DNA from: Geomonas subterranea
GTDB taxonomy: Bacteria > Desulfobacterota > Desulfuromonadia > Geobacterales > Geobacteraceae
Assembly (NCBI RefSeq): GCF_019063845.1
Contig: NZ_CP077683.1
Span: 744,001 to 808,000, forward strand
Direction: 5' to 3'
Length of the DNA stretch: 64,000 bases
Within the stretch, counting starts at the first letter, position 1; each line of letters begins with the position of its first letter. Below, piece by piece: positions 33,887-42,118 of the stretch. Below the pieces are notes generated by a model. The model was not told where the DNA came from and searched no databases. It worked only from the letters and a program-made list of their open reading frames with translations. The translations under genes and the position numbers were made by a program.

Positions 33887-35032
33887 ATGAATAATCCGGG
33901 CTCCACGAAAACGACAGGCGGCGACGGCACCCCCGGCGTCCCCAAGCTGATACTGATGACCGCCGATCCCATCGGCGGGGTCTGGAACTACGTCCTGGAA
34001 TTAAGCCGGGGCCTGGCCCCCCACGGGGTGCACATCGCGCTCGCGACCATGGGTCGCCCCCTTTCACCGGGGCAGCGCCGGGAGGTGGCCGACGAGGCCA
34101 ACGTCACGCTGTACGAGAGCGGGTACCGGCTGGAGTGGATGGAGAACCCCTGGGGGGACGTGGATCAGTGCGGCGACTGGCTCCTCTCGCTGGAAGCGGA
34201 ACTGAAGCCGGACCTCGTGCATCTGAACGGCTACGTCCATGCCTCGCTCCCCTGGCGCAGCCCGTGCCTCGTGGTGGCACATTCCTGCGTCCTCTCCTGG
34301 TGGGAGGCGGTGCGTGGCGAACAGGCGCCGCAGCGGCTGGACGTCTACCGCAGCCGCGTCGCCCGCGGGCTCGCCGCCGCGGACCTGGTGGCCGCCCCCT
34401 CGTCGGCGATGCTCGACTGCATCAGGAGGCTCTACCTCCCGCTGCCCGACGCGCAGGTGGTCTACAACGCCCGCGGCCGCACGAGATTCCGTCCCGGCAG
34501 GAAGGAGGACTTCATCCTTTCCGTGGGGCGGGTCTGGGACGAGGCGAAGAACATCGGCGCCCTGGTGCGTAACGCCTACGACCTCCCATGGCCGGTGTAC
34601 GTCGCCGGGGAGATCAACCAGCCCGGCGGCGGGGCGGCCAACGTCGACGGCGTGAACCGGCTCGGCTTCCTGGCGCCGGAGTCGCTGGCCCCCTGGTACG
34701 CGGCCGCCGCCATCTACGTGCTACCGGCGCGCTACGAGCCCTTCGGCCTCACCGTCCTGGAGGCGGCCCTTTCCGGCTGCGCCCTGGTCCTTGGCGACAT
34801 CCCGAGTCTGCGGGAGCTCTGGGACGGGGCGGCCCTGTTCGTCGACCCCGATTCTGCCACGGACCTGCAGAAGCAGCTCCGGGCGCTCTGCGCCGACCGC
34901 AGCCGTCAGGCGAGCCTCAGGGAGAAGGCGCTGGAGAGAAGCCGCAGCTTCTCCGCCGCCCGGATGACGGAGGGATACCTGGCCCTTTACAGCCGGCTGC
35001 GCGCGGGCCGGGCCGTGGAGGTTGGGGAGTGA
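33887..35032 (+). CDS. Glycosyltransferase family 4 protein
   Basis: A 381-residue GT-B fold glycosyltransferase, cytosolic. The acceptor domain shows TADPIGGVWNYVLELSRGL, a glycine-rich GT4 start. The donor domain shows ILSVGRVWDEAKNI and the EX7E motif in YEPFGLTVLEAALSGCALV. Retaining transfer from a nucleotide sugar is expected. The start is taken as ATG 33887 (a TTG 6 bases earlier is possible), with GCGGGAAAT upstream. A 200-base gap before it and a 41-base gap after it keep it in the same direction as its neighbours. Confidence 0.85.
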   Translation: MNNPGSTKTTGGDGTPGVPKLILMTADPIGGVWNYVLELSRGLAPHGVHIALATMGRPLSPGQRREVADEANVTLYESGYRLEWMENPWGDVDQCGDWLLSLEAELKPDLVHLNGYVHASLPWRSPCLVVAHSCVLSWWEAVRGEQAPQRLDVYRSRVARGLAAADLVAAPSSAMLDCIRRLYLPLPDAQVVYNARGRTRFRPGRKEDFILSVGRVWDEAKNIGALVRNAYDLPWPVYVAGEINQPGGGAANVDGVNRLGFLAPESLAPWYAAAAIYVLPARYEPFGLTVLEAALSGCALVLGDIPSLRELWDGAALFVDPDSATDLQKQLRALCADRSRQASLREKALERSRSFSAARMTEGYLALYSRLRAGRAVEVGE

Positions 35033-35073
35033 GTCGGGAGGGGGGAAACAACGCTCGGGAGGCACGCTGAATC

Positions 35074-36165
35074 ATGCGCATCGTGATGTTCTACCACTCC
35101 ATCCTTTCGGACTGGAACCACGGCAACGCCCATTTCCTGCGGGGTATCGTCACGGAGCTTGGGCAGCTCGGGCACGAGGTCACGGTCTACGAGCCGGAGA
35201 ACGGCTGGAGCTACAGCAACATGCTGCGCGACTCTGGCGACGTGGCGCTGCGCGGCTTCGAGCGCGCCTATCCCGGACTCGCCGGCACCCGTTACCGGCT
35301 GGACGAGCTTGACCTCGACCGGGCCCTGGACGGTGCCGCCCTCGTCATCGTGCACGAGTGGAGCGACCACGAGTTGGTCCGGCGCCTGGGGGAGCATCGC
35401 AAAAACGGCGGCGGCTACCGCCTCCTGTTCCACGACACCCATCACAGAAGCGTTACCGACGAGGGGGCGATGGCGGCATATGACCTCTCCGGCTTCGACG
35501 GGGTGCTCGCCTACGGCGCCAGGATCCGGGAGATCTACCTTTCCCGCGGGTGGGCGAAGCGGGTCTGGCTCTGGCACGAGGCGGCGGACGTGCGGGTATT
35601 CCGGCCGCTCGACTCCCCCGACAAGGTCGGGGACGTGGTCTGGATCGGCAACTGGGGCGACGACGAGCGCAGCCAGGAGATCCGGGAATTCTTCGTGGAA
35701 CCGGTGCGCAGGCTGCACCTGAAAGGTGTGGTGTACGGCGTGCGCTACCCTAACCAGGCGCTGCAGCTTCTGGCCGAGGCGGGGATCGGCTACGGCGGCT
35801 GGCTCCCCAACTTCGAGGTGCCAAAGGTTTTCAGCCGTTTCCGGCTCACGGTTCACATACCGCGCCGCCCCTACGTGGAGGCCCTCCCGGGCATCCCCAC
35901 CATCCGTCCCTTCGAGGCGCTGGCCTGCGGCATCCCGCTGGTCTCCGCCCCGTGGGTCGACAGCGACGGGCTTTTCACCGGCGGCGCCGACCTCCTCTAC
36001 GCCCGGGACGGGCGGGACATGGAGCGGCAGATGCGGAGCCTGCTGCAGGACCCGGAGCGGGCCAGGGGCCTCGCCGAGCACGGCCGCGCCACCATCCTGG
36101 CCCGGCATACCTGCCGCCACCGGGTCCAGGAACTGCTGGCCATATGCCGCGAGCTCGGCATTTGA
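35074..36165 (+). CDS. CgeB-like glycosyltransferase (1 of 3)
   Basis: A 363-residue GT-B-like protein. The N-terminal half starts IVMFYHSILSDWNHGNAHFL and includes a FHDTHHRSV segment. The C-terminal half (VVWIGNWGDDERSQEI, then RPFEALACGIPLVSAPW) is the Glyco_trans_1_2 domain found in CgeB and related proteins. The Glu in RPFEALACG corresponds to the nucleotide-sugar-binding position of GT-B enzymes. Donor and acceptor are unknown. It is distinct enough from the two later CgeB-like genes that they are not recent duplicates. Confidence 0.78.
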   Translation: MRIVMFYHSILSDWNHGNAHFLRGIVTELGQLGHEVTVYEPENGWSYSNMLRDSGDVALRGFERAYPGLAGTRYRLDELDLDRALDGAALVIVHEWSDHELVRRLGEHRKNGGGYRLLFHDTHHRSVTDEGAMAAYDLSGFDGVLAYGARIREIYLSRGWAKRVWLWHEAADVRVFRPLDSPDKVGDVVWIGNWGDDERSQEIREFFVEPVRRLHLKGVVYGVRYPNQALQLLAEAGIGYGGWLPNFEVPKVFSRFRLTVHIPRRPYVEALPGIPTIRPFEALACGIPLVSAPWVDSDGLFTGGADLLYARDGRDMERQMRSLLQDPERARGLAEHGRATILARHTCRHRVQELLAICRELGI

Positions 36166-36239
36166 GCGTGAAACGCTTTTGCCATCTTAGCCGGCTCCCG
36201 CTCCGTTTGCCGGAGGAGGCGGGGGGGAGCCGCAACATA

Positions 36240-36300
36240 CGGAAATAATGGCACCTTCCCCCACCCCCTAACCCCCTCCCGCAGGGGAGGGGGGACCAAA
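36240..36300. repeat. REP-like palindrome in the glycan cluster
   Basis: CCCCCACCCCCTAACCCCCTC followed by GCAGGGGAGGGGGG in the 198-base gap between two glycosyltransferase genes; same C-rich/G-rich family as elsewhere. (Described here as two halves joined by a short CCG loop.). Confidence 0.55.
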
Positions 36301-36363
36301 GGCAACTTTGCGTAACCGTTTTACAGATCAGCTGTTTTCAACTTCCCCCTGAAAGGAACTGCC

Positions 36364-37473
36364 ATGGCCGTACCACTGAACATCGCATTCTTCGCTTCGA
36401 GCCTGGTCTCCGCCTACTGGAACGGCGCGGCGACCTACTACCGCGGCATGGTGCGGGCGCTGTCGCGCCTGGGACACCGCATCACCTTCTACGAACCCGA
36501 CGCCTACGACCGCCAGGCCCACCGCGACATCGAAGACCCCGACTGGGCCAGGGTCGTCGTCTACCCCGCCACGGAGAACGGCGTGTTCCGTTCGCTGGAG
36601 GCGGCCCGGGGCGCCGATTTGATCATCAAGGCGAGCGGGGTCGGCGTATTCGACGAGCTGCTCGAACGCGAAGTGCTCCACTTGAAGCGGGTGGGGACAC
36701 AGGTCATCTTCTGGGACGTCGACGCCCCGGCGACCCTGGAGCGGATCGGCAGCGATACCGCCGACCCGCTCCGCGCCCTGATCCCGCGCTACGACCTGGT
36801 GCTCACCTACGGCGGCGGCGCGCCCATCGTCGCGGCTTACCGCCGATTCGGCGCCCGCGGCTGCATCCCCATCTACAACGCGCTCGACCCCGACACCCAC
36901 TACCCGGTCCCCCCCGAGGCGCGCTTCAAGGCGGACCTTTCCTTCCTGGGGAACCGTCTGCCGGACCGCGAGCATCGCGTCGACACCTTCTTCCTCTCGG
37001 TGGCCCGCAACCTTCCCGACCGCAGTTTCCTTTTGGCCGGCAGCGGCTGGGACGACAAGGAGCGCTCGGGCAACGTGCGCTACCTGGGACACGTGGGGAC
37101 CGGCGACCACAACGCCTTCAACTGCAGTTCGCGGGCCGTCCTCAACGTGAGCCGGGACGGCATGGCGCGCAACGGTTTTTCCCCGGCCACCCGCGTCTTC
37201 GAGGCCGCCGGCGCCGGCGCCTGCATCATCACCGACCAGTGGGACGGGATCGAGGAGTTCTTCGAGCCGGAGTGGGAGATCTGCGTCGCGGGGAGCGGTG
37301 AACAGGTGGCGGAGATCCTTGAGCGGCTTACCCCGTCGGTCGCGGCGGCCATGGGGACACGGGCCCTGGCGCGGGTGAGGGCGCACCACACCTACGCGCA
37401 CCGGGCCAGGCAGTTCCAGGAGATCTTCGCCACGGGCTCCGTCGATCACGGCTACATCGGAGGCGCGCCATGA
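36364..37473 (+). CDS. CgeB-like glycosyltransferase (2 of 3)
   Basis: A 369-residue GT-B-like protein. The N-terminus AFFASSLVSAYWNGAATYY and GHRITFYEPDAYDRQ resemble the third CgeB-like gene. The C-terminal part (ADLSFLGNRLPDRE, FEAAGAGACIITDQWDGIEEF) is the typical Glyco_trans_1_2 donor-binding segment. It overlaps the next gene by an ATGA, implying matched expression. ATG follows GAAAGGAAC. Substrates unknown. Confidence 0.8.
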   Translation: MAVPLNIAFFASSLVSAYWNGAATYYRGMVRALSRLGHRITFYEPDAYDRQAHRDIEDPDWARVVVYPATENGVFRSLEAARGADLIIKASGVGVFDELLEREVLHLKRVGTQVIFWDVDAPATLERIGSDTADPLRALIPRYDLVLTYGGGAPIVAAYRRFGARGCIPIYNALDPDTHYPVPPEARFKADLSFLGNRLPDREHRVDTFFLSVARNLPDRSFLLAGSGWDDKERSGNVRYLGHVGTGDHNAFNCSSRAVLNVSRDGMARNGFSPATRVFEAAGAGACIITDQWDGIEEFFEPEWEICVAGSGEQVAEILERLTPSVAAAMGTRALARVRAHHTYAHRARQFQEIFATGSVDHGYIGGAP

Positions 37474-38525
37474 AAATCGTCGTTTTCGGCCTCTCCATCA
37501 CCTCGTCCTGGGGCAACGGCCACGCCACCACCTACCGCGGGCTGTTGCGGGAAATGGAACGCCGCGGGCACGAGATCCTGTTCCTGGAGCGCGACGCGCA
37601 GTGGTACGAGAAGCACCGCGACCTCCCCGAGCCCCCTTTTTGCAACACGTTTATCTACAAGTCGCTGGACGAGCTCTTCGCCGAGTACGGCCCCGAGATC
37701 TGCGACGCCGACTGTGTCATCGTCGGCTCCTACGTCTACCAGGGGATCGAGGTGGGGCGGTGGATCAGCAAGCACGCCAAGGGTATCAAGGCGTTCTACG
37801 ACATCGATACGCCGGTCACCCTGGCCTCCCTGGCCCGGGGGGAGTGCCAGTACCTGAGTGAGGATCTGATCCCCTGTTACGATCTTTACTTCTCCTTCAC
37901 CGGCGGCCCGACGCTGGACCACCTCGAGCGCCACTACGGTTCCCGGGCGGCGCGCGCCCTGTACTGCTCGGTGGACCCCATGGTGCATTACCCGGTGCAG
38001 ATCACCCCTCGCTGGGACCTTGGGTACCTGGGCACCTACAGCCGGGACCGTCAGCCCGGCCTGGAACAACTGCTCTGCCAGCCCGCGTCCTCCTGGGAGA
38101 AGGGGCGTTTCGTGGTGGCGGGGGCGCAGTACCCGTCCGACATCAAGTGGTCCAGGAACACGCACCGCATCGAGCACCTCCCCCCGGAGTGCCACAGCGA
38201 GTTCTACAGCTCGCAGCGTTTCACCCTGAACCTGACCAGGAAGCAGATGCAGGTGGCCGGCTATTCCCCCAGCGTGCGTCTCTTCGAGGCCGCCGCCTGC
38301 GCCGTCCCCATCGTGAGCGATCACTGGCCGGGGCTGGAGCAGTTCTTCGTGCCCGGCAAGGAGATCCTGCTCGCCTCCGGCAGCCAGGAGATGCTGCGCA
38401 TACTGCAGCGCTTCCCCGACGAGGAGCGCCGCGCCATCGGCGAGCGCGCCCGCGCGCGGGTGCTGAAGTCACACTCCGCCGCCTGTCGGGCGGAGGAACT
38501 CGAGGAGTACCTGACCGCGCTGTGA
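37470..38525 (+). CDS. CgeB-like glycosyltransferase (3 of 3)
   Basis: A 351-residue protein related to the preceding gene: VFGLSITSSWGNGHATTYRG at the N-terminus, an FYDIDTPVTLASL segment, a LGTYSRDRQPGLEQL donor-domain start, and LFEAAACAVPIVSDHWPGLEQF near the C-terminus. The pair probably arose by duplication and then diverged. It may transfer successive sugars (inference). The methyltransferase gene starts 15 bases downstream. Confidence 0.8.
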   Translation: MKIVVFGLSITSSWGNGHATTYRGLLREMERRGHEILFLERDAQWYEKHRDLPEPPFCNTFIYKSLDELFAEYGPEICDADCVIVGSYVYQGIEVGRWISKHAKGIKAFYDIDTPVTLASLARGECQYLSEDLIPCYDLYFSFTGGPTLDHLERHYGSRAARALYCSVDPMVHYPVQITPRWDLGYLGTYSRDRQPGLEQLLCQPASSWEKGRFVVAGAQYPSDIKWSRNTHRIEHLPPECHSEFYSSQRFTLNLTRKQMQVAGYSPSVRLFEAAACAVPIVSDHWPGLEQFFVPGKEILLASGSQEMLRILQRFPDEERRAIGERARARVLKSHSAACRAEELEEYLTAL

Positions 38526-38540
38526 AGGAGAGGGAAAAGC

Positions 38541-39320
38541 ATGACCCACGCCAAACCGAGAACCGTTGAAGACGACATCAGGGAGCTGTCCCCCTGGTTT
38601 CACAACCTGCACCTGCCCGACGGGACCGAAACGGCCCCGGATCATTTCCTGGGGGACTTCCCCAGTTTCAAGTGGCGCGAGATTTCGGGCTGCATCCCGG
38701 AGGACCTGACCGGGTGGAGCGCGCTCGACATCGGCTGCAACGCGGGCTTTTACTCGTTCGAACTGGCGCGCCGCGGCGCCCGGGTGCTCGGCATCGACTG
38801 CGACAGCCACTACCTCGACCAGGCGAACTGGGCCGCCGCCCAGTACGGCCTGTGCGACCTCGTTGAGTTCAGGCAGATGCAGGTCTACGACCTGTCGCGA
38901 GTGAAGGGGAAGTTCGACCTGGTCCTCTTCATGGGGGTGTTCTACCACCTGCGCTACCCGATGCTGGCGCTCGACATCGTGGCGCAGAAGACGGCGGGCA
39001 TGATGCTGTTCCAGACCATCACCATGCCCGGCCGCGAGGTCGCCGGACAGCACGATTTCTGGATCAACGAGCGGGAGGCCCTGCTCGACGGGGGGTGGCC
39101 CAAGATGGCGTTCATCGAGGAGCGTTTCGCCGGGGACCCGACCAACTGGTGGATCGCCAACCATGCCGGGATCGAGGCGATGCTCCGCTCCGCCGGGCTC
39201 AAGATTTCCGGCCATCCTGGCGACGAGATTTACCTCTGCAACCCGGACCCGGAGCATCCCTCCTGCATGACCACCTGGAACCGCCCGGAATACCTCTCCG
39301 CCACCAACGCCGGCGAATGA
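38541..39320 (+). CDS. SAM-dependent methyltransferase, TIGR04290-like
   Basis: A 259-residue class I methyltransferase. The SAM motif I is ALDIGCNAGFYSFELARRGA, motif II is VLGIDCDSHY, and FDLVLFMGVFYHLRYPMLAL follows. The remainder (FWINEREALLDGGWP, NWWIANHAGIEAML) matches my memory of the Rta_06860-type family TIGR04290, which is found beside glycosyltransferases. The acceptor is likely a sugar hydroxyl or carboxylate (inference). ATG is preceded by AAGGAGAGGG. Last gene of the cluster. Confidence 0.82.
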   Translation: MTHAKPRTVEDDIRELSPWFHNLHLPDGTETAPDHFLGDFPSFKWREISGCIPEDLTGWSALDIGCNAGFYSFELARRGARVLGIDCDSHYLDQANWAAAQYGLCDLVEFRQMQVYDLSRVKGKFDLVLFMGVFYHLRYPMLALDIVAQKTAGMMLFQTITMPGREVAGQHDFWINEREALLDGGWPKMAFIEERFAGDPTNWWIANHAGIEAMLRSAGLKISGHPGDEIYLCNPDPEHPSCMTTWNRPEYLSATNAGE

Positions 39321-39419
39321 GCCGGCGTCACCCCATGACGCATTCACGCCTGTCATTGCAACGGCCGGCGATGCCTTTACAAAAAGGTATACGCAATTTC
39401 GAGTCACTTTTTGTGTCTA

Positions 39420-39443
39420 CGTTATGATGTTTGTGATATAACG
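39420..39443. promoter_or_regulatory. ModE box upstream of modE
   Basis: CGTTATGAT-N6-GATATAACG, a 24-bp near-palindrome with the same half-site length and spacing as the E. coli ModE operator (CGCTATATA-N6-TATATAACG). It overlaps a -10-like TATGAT at 39423-39428, suggesting autorepression by molybdate- or tungstate-loaded ModE. Confidence 0.65.
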
Positions 39444-39564
39444 GCCGGACGAAGGGTAAAACCACCCGGCTTTACTCTCAATGAGATGATCGTATACTGG
39501 GTCAGATATTGGCAGATGCCTGTGCGGAACTCGTCACAGTCTCTGCTGTTAAACGAGGTGTGAA

Positions 39565-40377
39565 TTGGGTCGTGGCGCGAAACGCGGCATTGAGCTTGAA
39601 GGCGCTCTCTGGTTCCACAAGGACGAGCAGAAGTTCCTGGGGTTGGACCGGATTGCCCTTTTGCAGAAGATAGACGACCTGGGTTCTATCACCAAGGCGG
39701 CCAAGGCCGTCGGCATCAGCTACAAGAACGCCTGGGATCTGGTCAACATGGTCAACAACCTCGCCGAAAAACCGCTGGTGGAGCGGGTGACCGGCGGGCG
39801 GGGGGGGGGAGGGACCACCCTCACCGCCTACGGCAAGGAAGTGGTGCAGCAGTACGGCGTGCTCCAGGAAGAGCACCGCAGATTCCTGGAGAATCTCGAG
39901 GGAAGGCTCGGCGATACGGCGAGTCTCTACAAGCTGTTACGGAGGATATCCATGAAAGTGAGTGCCCGTAACGTGTTGTCCGGAACCATCACCAAGATAA
40001 CCAAGGGGGCGGTGAACGCGGAGGTGAACCTGGTTCTCACCGGCGGCGCGCCGCTGGTCGCCGTGATCACCAATGGCGCGGTGGAGAACCTTGCCCTCAA
40101 GGAGGGGAGTTCGGCCTACGCCATCATCAAGGCCAGTTCCGTCATGGTCGGCACCGATCTGCACGACGCGAAGATCAGCGCCCGCAACGTCATGTGCGGC
40201 ACCGTGGCCAAGATCGTGGAGGGACCGGTTTCCACCGAAATCGACGTCGAGGTCGGGGGCGGCAACACCATAAGCGCCGTCATCACCCACGAAAGCGGGG
40301 CGAGCCTGGGCCTCAAGGTCGGCGCGCATGCCTGCACGCTGTTCAAGGCCTCCAGCGTCATCCTCGGAGTCAGTTGA
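39565..40377 (+). CDS. modE: ModE family molybdate/tungstate-responsive regulator
   Basis: A 270-residue transcription factor. An N-terminal LysR-like winged helix spans about residues 15-110 (LLQKIDDLGSITKAAKAVG, SYKNAWDLVNMV). Two Mop/TOBE domains follow: KVSARNVLSGTITKI to KASSVMVG, and KISARNVMCGTVAKI to KASSVILG. The di-Mop tail binds oxyanion and drives DNA binding. The start is TTG with CGAGGTG upstream. A ModE box in its own promoter and the following tupABC genes fit a tungstate/molybdate regulon. Confidence 0.93.
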   Translation: MGRGAKRGIELEGALWFHKDEQKFLGLDRIALLQKIDDLGSITKAAKAVGISYKNAWDLVNMVNNLAEKPLVERVTGGRGGGGTTLTAYGKEVVQQYGVLQEEHRRFLENLEGRLGDTASLYKLLRRISMKVSARNVLSGTITKITKGAVNAEVNLVLTGGAPLVAVITNGAVENLALKEGSSAYAIIKASSVMVGTDLHDAKISARNVMCGTVAKIVEGPVSTEIDVEVGGGNTISAVITHESGASLGLKVGAHACTLFKASSVILGVS

Positions 40378-40505
40378 TACAACGCATTTCTCCTCCCCCT
40401 CCCGCAATGGAAGGGGGGAGGGGCCAGATGCAGCCCCGGATGAACCGGAGCAAGGGGGGGCGGCTCGCCGTTCCCCTTTTTCAGCCCATCCGCTGTAGCA
40501 AAAGC

Positions 40506-40528
40506 ACCATAACGCTCGACACCATAAC
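40506..40528. promoter_or_regulatory. Direct ACCATAAC repeats upstream of tupA
   Basis: ACCATAAC at 40506-40513 and 40521-40528, 15 bases apart. The first includes ATAACG, one ModE half-site. They are direct rather than inverted, so the link to ModE is tentative. A C-rich/G-rich palindrome of the REP-like family precedes them at 40388-40425. Confidence 0.3.
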
Positions 40529-40552
40529 AAGTACTAAAGAAGGAGTCTGCCG

Positions 40553-41419
40553 ATGAACCGAATTTTCAGAATGCTGCCGATTTTCGTTGCCCTGTTCCTC
40601 TTCTCCGCAGTCGCCCCGGTTTCCACCGGGTGGGCGGCGCAGCAGAAGAACCTGATCCTCGCCACCACGACCTCCACCCAGGATTCCGGGCTTCTGGACG
40701 TGCTGATCCCGATCTTCGAGAAGCAGACCGGCTACTTCGTGAAGACCATCTCGGTCGGCAGCGGCCAGGCCATGAAGATGGGGGAGAAGGGGGAGGCCGA
40801 CGTCCTCCTGGTGCATTCCCCGGACGCGGAGAAGAAGTTCGTGGCCGACGGCTTTGGCGTGGACAGAAAGCTCGTCATGCACAACGACTTCATCGTGCTG
40901 GGACCGGCCAACGACCCGGCGAAGATCCGCGGCGCCAAGACCGCCGCCGATGCGCTGAAGACCGTCGCCAAGGCCAACGCGCTGTGGCTCTCCCGCGGTG
41001 ACAACTCCGGCACCCACGCGAAGGAGAAAGGGCTCTTCAAGGCGGCAGGCATCAACCCGGAAGGGCAGAAGTGGTTCCAGCAGACCGGGCTTGGCATGGG
41101 CGAGACCCTGAACGTCGCCGCCGAGAAGAAGGGGTACCTCCTGGCCGACCGCGGCACCTACCTGGCGCTCAACAAGAAGGCGCACCTCGGGCTCGAGATC
41201 ATGGTCCAGGGGGAGCCGAAGCTCCTCAACATCTACCACGTCATCGCGGTGAACCCGGCCAAGTGGCCCAAGGTGAACAACGTCGGCGCCAAGGCTTTCG
41301 CCGATTTCATGGTGTCGAAGAAGACCCAGGAGATCATCTCCACCTTCGGCAAGAAGGAGTTCGGCTCCCCGCTCTTCTTCCCCGATGCCGGCAGAAAACC
41401 GGAATCTTTGGGGCTGTAA
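40553..41419 (+). CDS. tupA: Tungstate ABC transporter substrate-binding protein
   Basis: A 288-residue periplasmic binding protein with a signal peptide (LPIFVALFLFSAVAPVSTGWA). The family signature TTTSTQDSGLLD is at the start of the mature protein, with SVGSGQAMKMGEKGEADVLL and LSRGDNSGTHAKEKGLF. TupA binds tungstate with very high affinity; the related molybdate type lacks TTTS-x-x-DSGL. ATG follows AGAAGGAG. The next gene begins directly after its stop (TAAATG). Confidence 0.92.
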   Translation: MNRIFRMLPIFVALFLFSAVAPVSTGWAAQQKNLILATTTSTQDSGLLDVLIPIFEKQTGYFVKTISVGSGQAMKMGEKGEADVLLVHSPDAEKKFVADGFGVDRKLVMHNDFIVLGPANDPAKIRGAKTAADALKTVAKANALWLSRGDNSGTHAKEKGLFKAAGINPEGQKWFQQTGLGMGETLNVAAEKKGYLLADRGTYLALNKKAHLGLEIMVQGEPKLLNIYHVIAVNPAKWPKVNNVGAKAFADFMVSKKTQEIISTFGKKEFGSPLFFPDAGRKPESLGL

Positions 41420-42118
41420 ATGGACGTAATTCTCGAAGGGTTCACAAAGGCGTTCCAGCTCCTCGCGTCGCTTGACCGCGAGGTGCTGGGCATCGCCTTG
41501 CTGTCGCTCAAGGTCTCGGGGCTCGCAACGCTCTTTTCGCTGGTCATAGGTCTTTCCGTCGGGACGCTGGTGGCGCTCACCAGCTTCCCCGGCAAGAAGA
41601 TCCTGGTCAGCGTAGTCAACACGGGGATGGGGCTGCCGCCGGTGGTGGTCGGCCTCTTCGTCTCCATCATGCTCTGGAGAAACGGCCCCCTGGGCTACCT
41701 CGAGCTCCTCTACACCCCGACCGCCATCATCATCGCGCAGACCGTCATCGCGACCCCCATCGTCATGGGGGTCACCATCGGCGCGATGCAGAACCTCCCG
41801 GCGACCCTGAGGCTGCAGATCCTCGCTCTCGGGGCGACACGGGTCCAGATGGTCTGGATGCTGATCAAGGAGGCACGGCTCCCGCTCATGGCGGGGGTCA
41901 TGGCCGGCTTCGGCGGCGTGATCTCCGAGGTGGGGGCCTCCATCATGGTCGGCGGCAACGTCAGGGGGTACACCCGGGTGCTCACCACCGCCACGGTCAT
42001 GGAGACCGGCAGGGGCAACTTCGACATGGCCATTGCCCTGTCGGTGATACTTCTGTTATTCTGCTTCGCCGTCAACTACATCCTCACCTACATCCAGCAG
42101 CGGGAAAGACCCAGATGA
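41420..42118 (+). CDS. tupB: Tungstate ABC transporter permease
   Basis: A 232-residue inner-membrane permease with about five to six membrane segments. The coupling-helix motif is in AMQNLPATLRLQILALGAT, and the region GGVISEVGASIMVGGNVRGYT is characteristic of tungstate/molybdate permeases. It sits between the binding protein (abutting) and the ATPase, whose start overlaps by four bases. Confidence 0.92.
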   Translation: MDVILEGFTKAFQLLASLDREVLGIALLSLKVSGLATLFSLVIGLSVGTLVALTSFPGKKILVSVVNTGMGLPPVVVGLFVSIMLWRNGPLGYLELLYTPTAIIIAQTVIATPIVMGVTIGAMQNLPATLRLQILALGATRVQMVWMLIKEARLPLMAGVMAGFGGVISEVGASIMVGGNVRGYTRVLTTATVMETGRGNFDMAIALSVILLLFCFAVNYILTYIQQRERPR

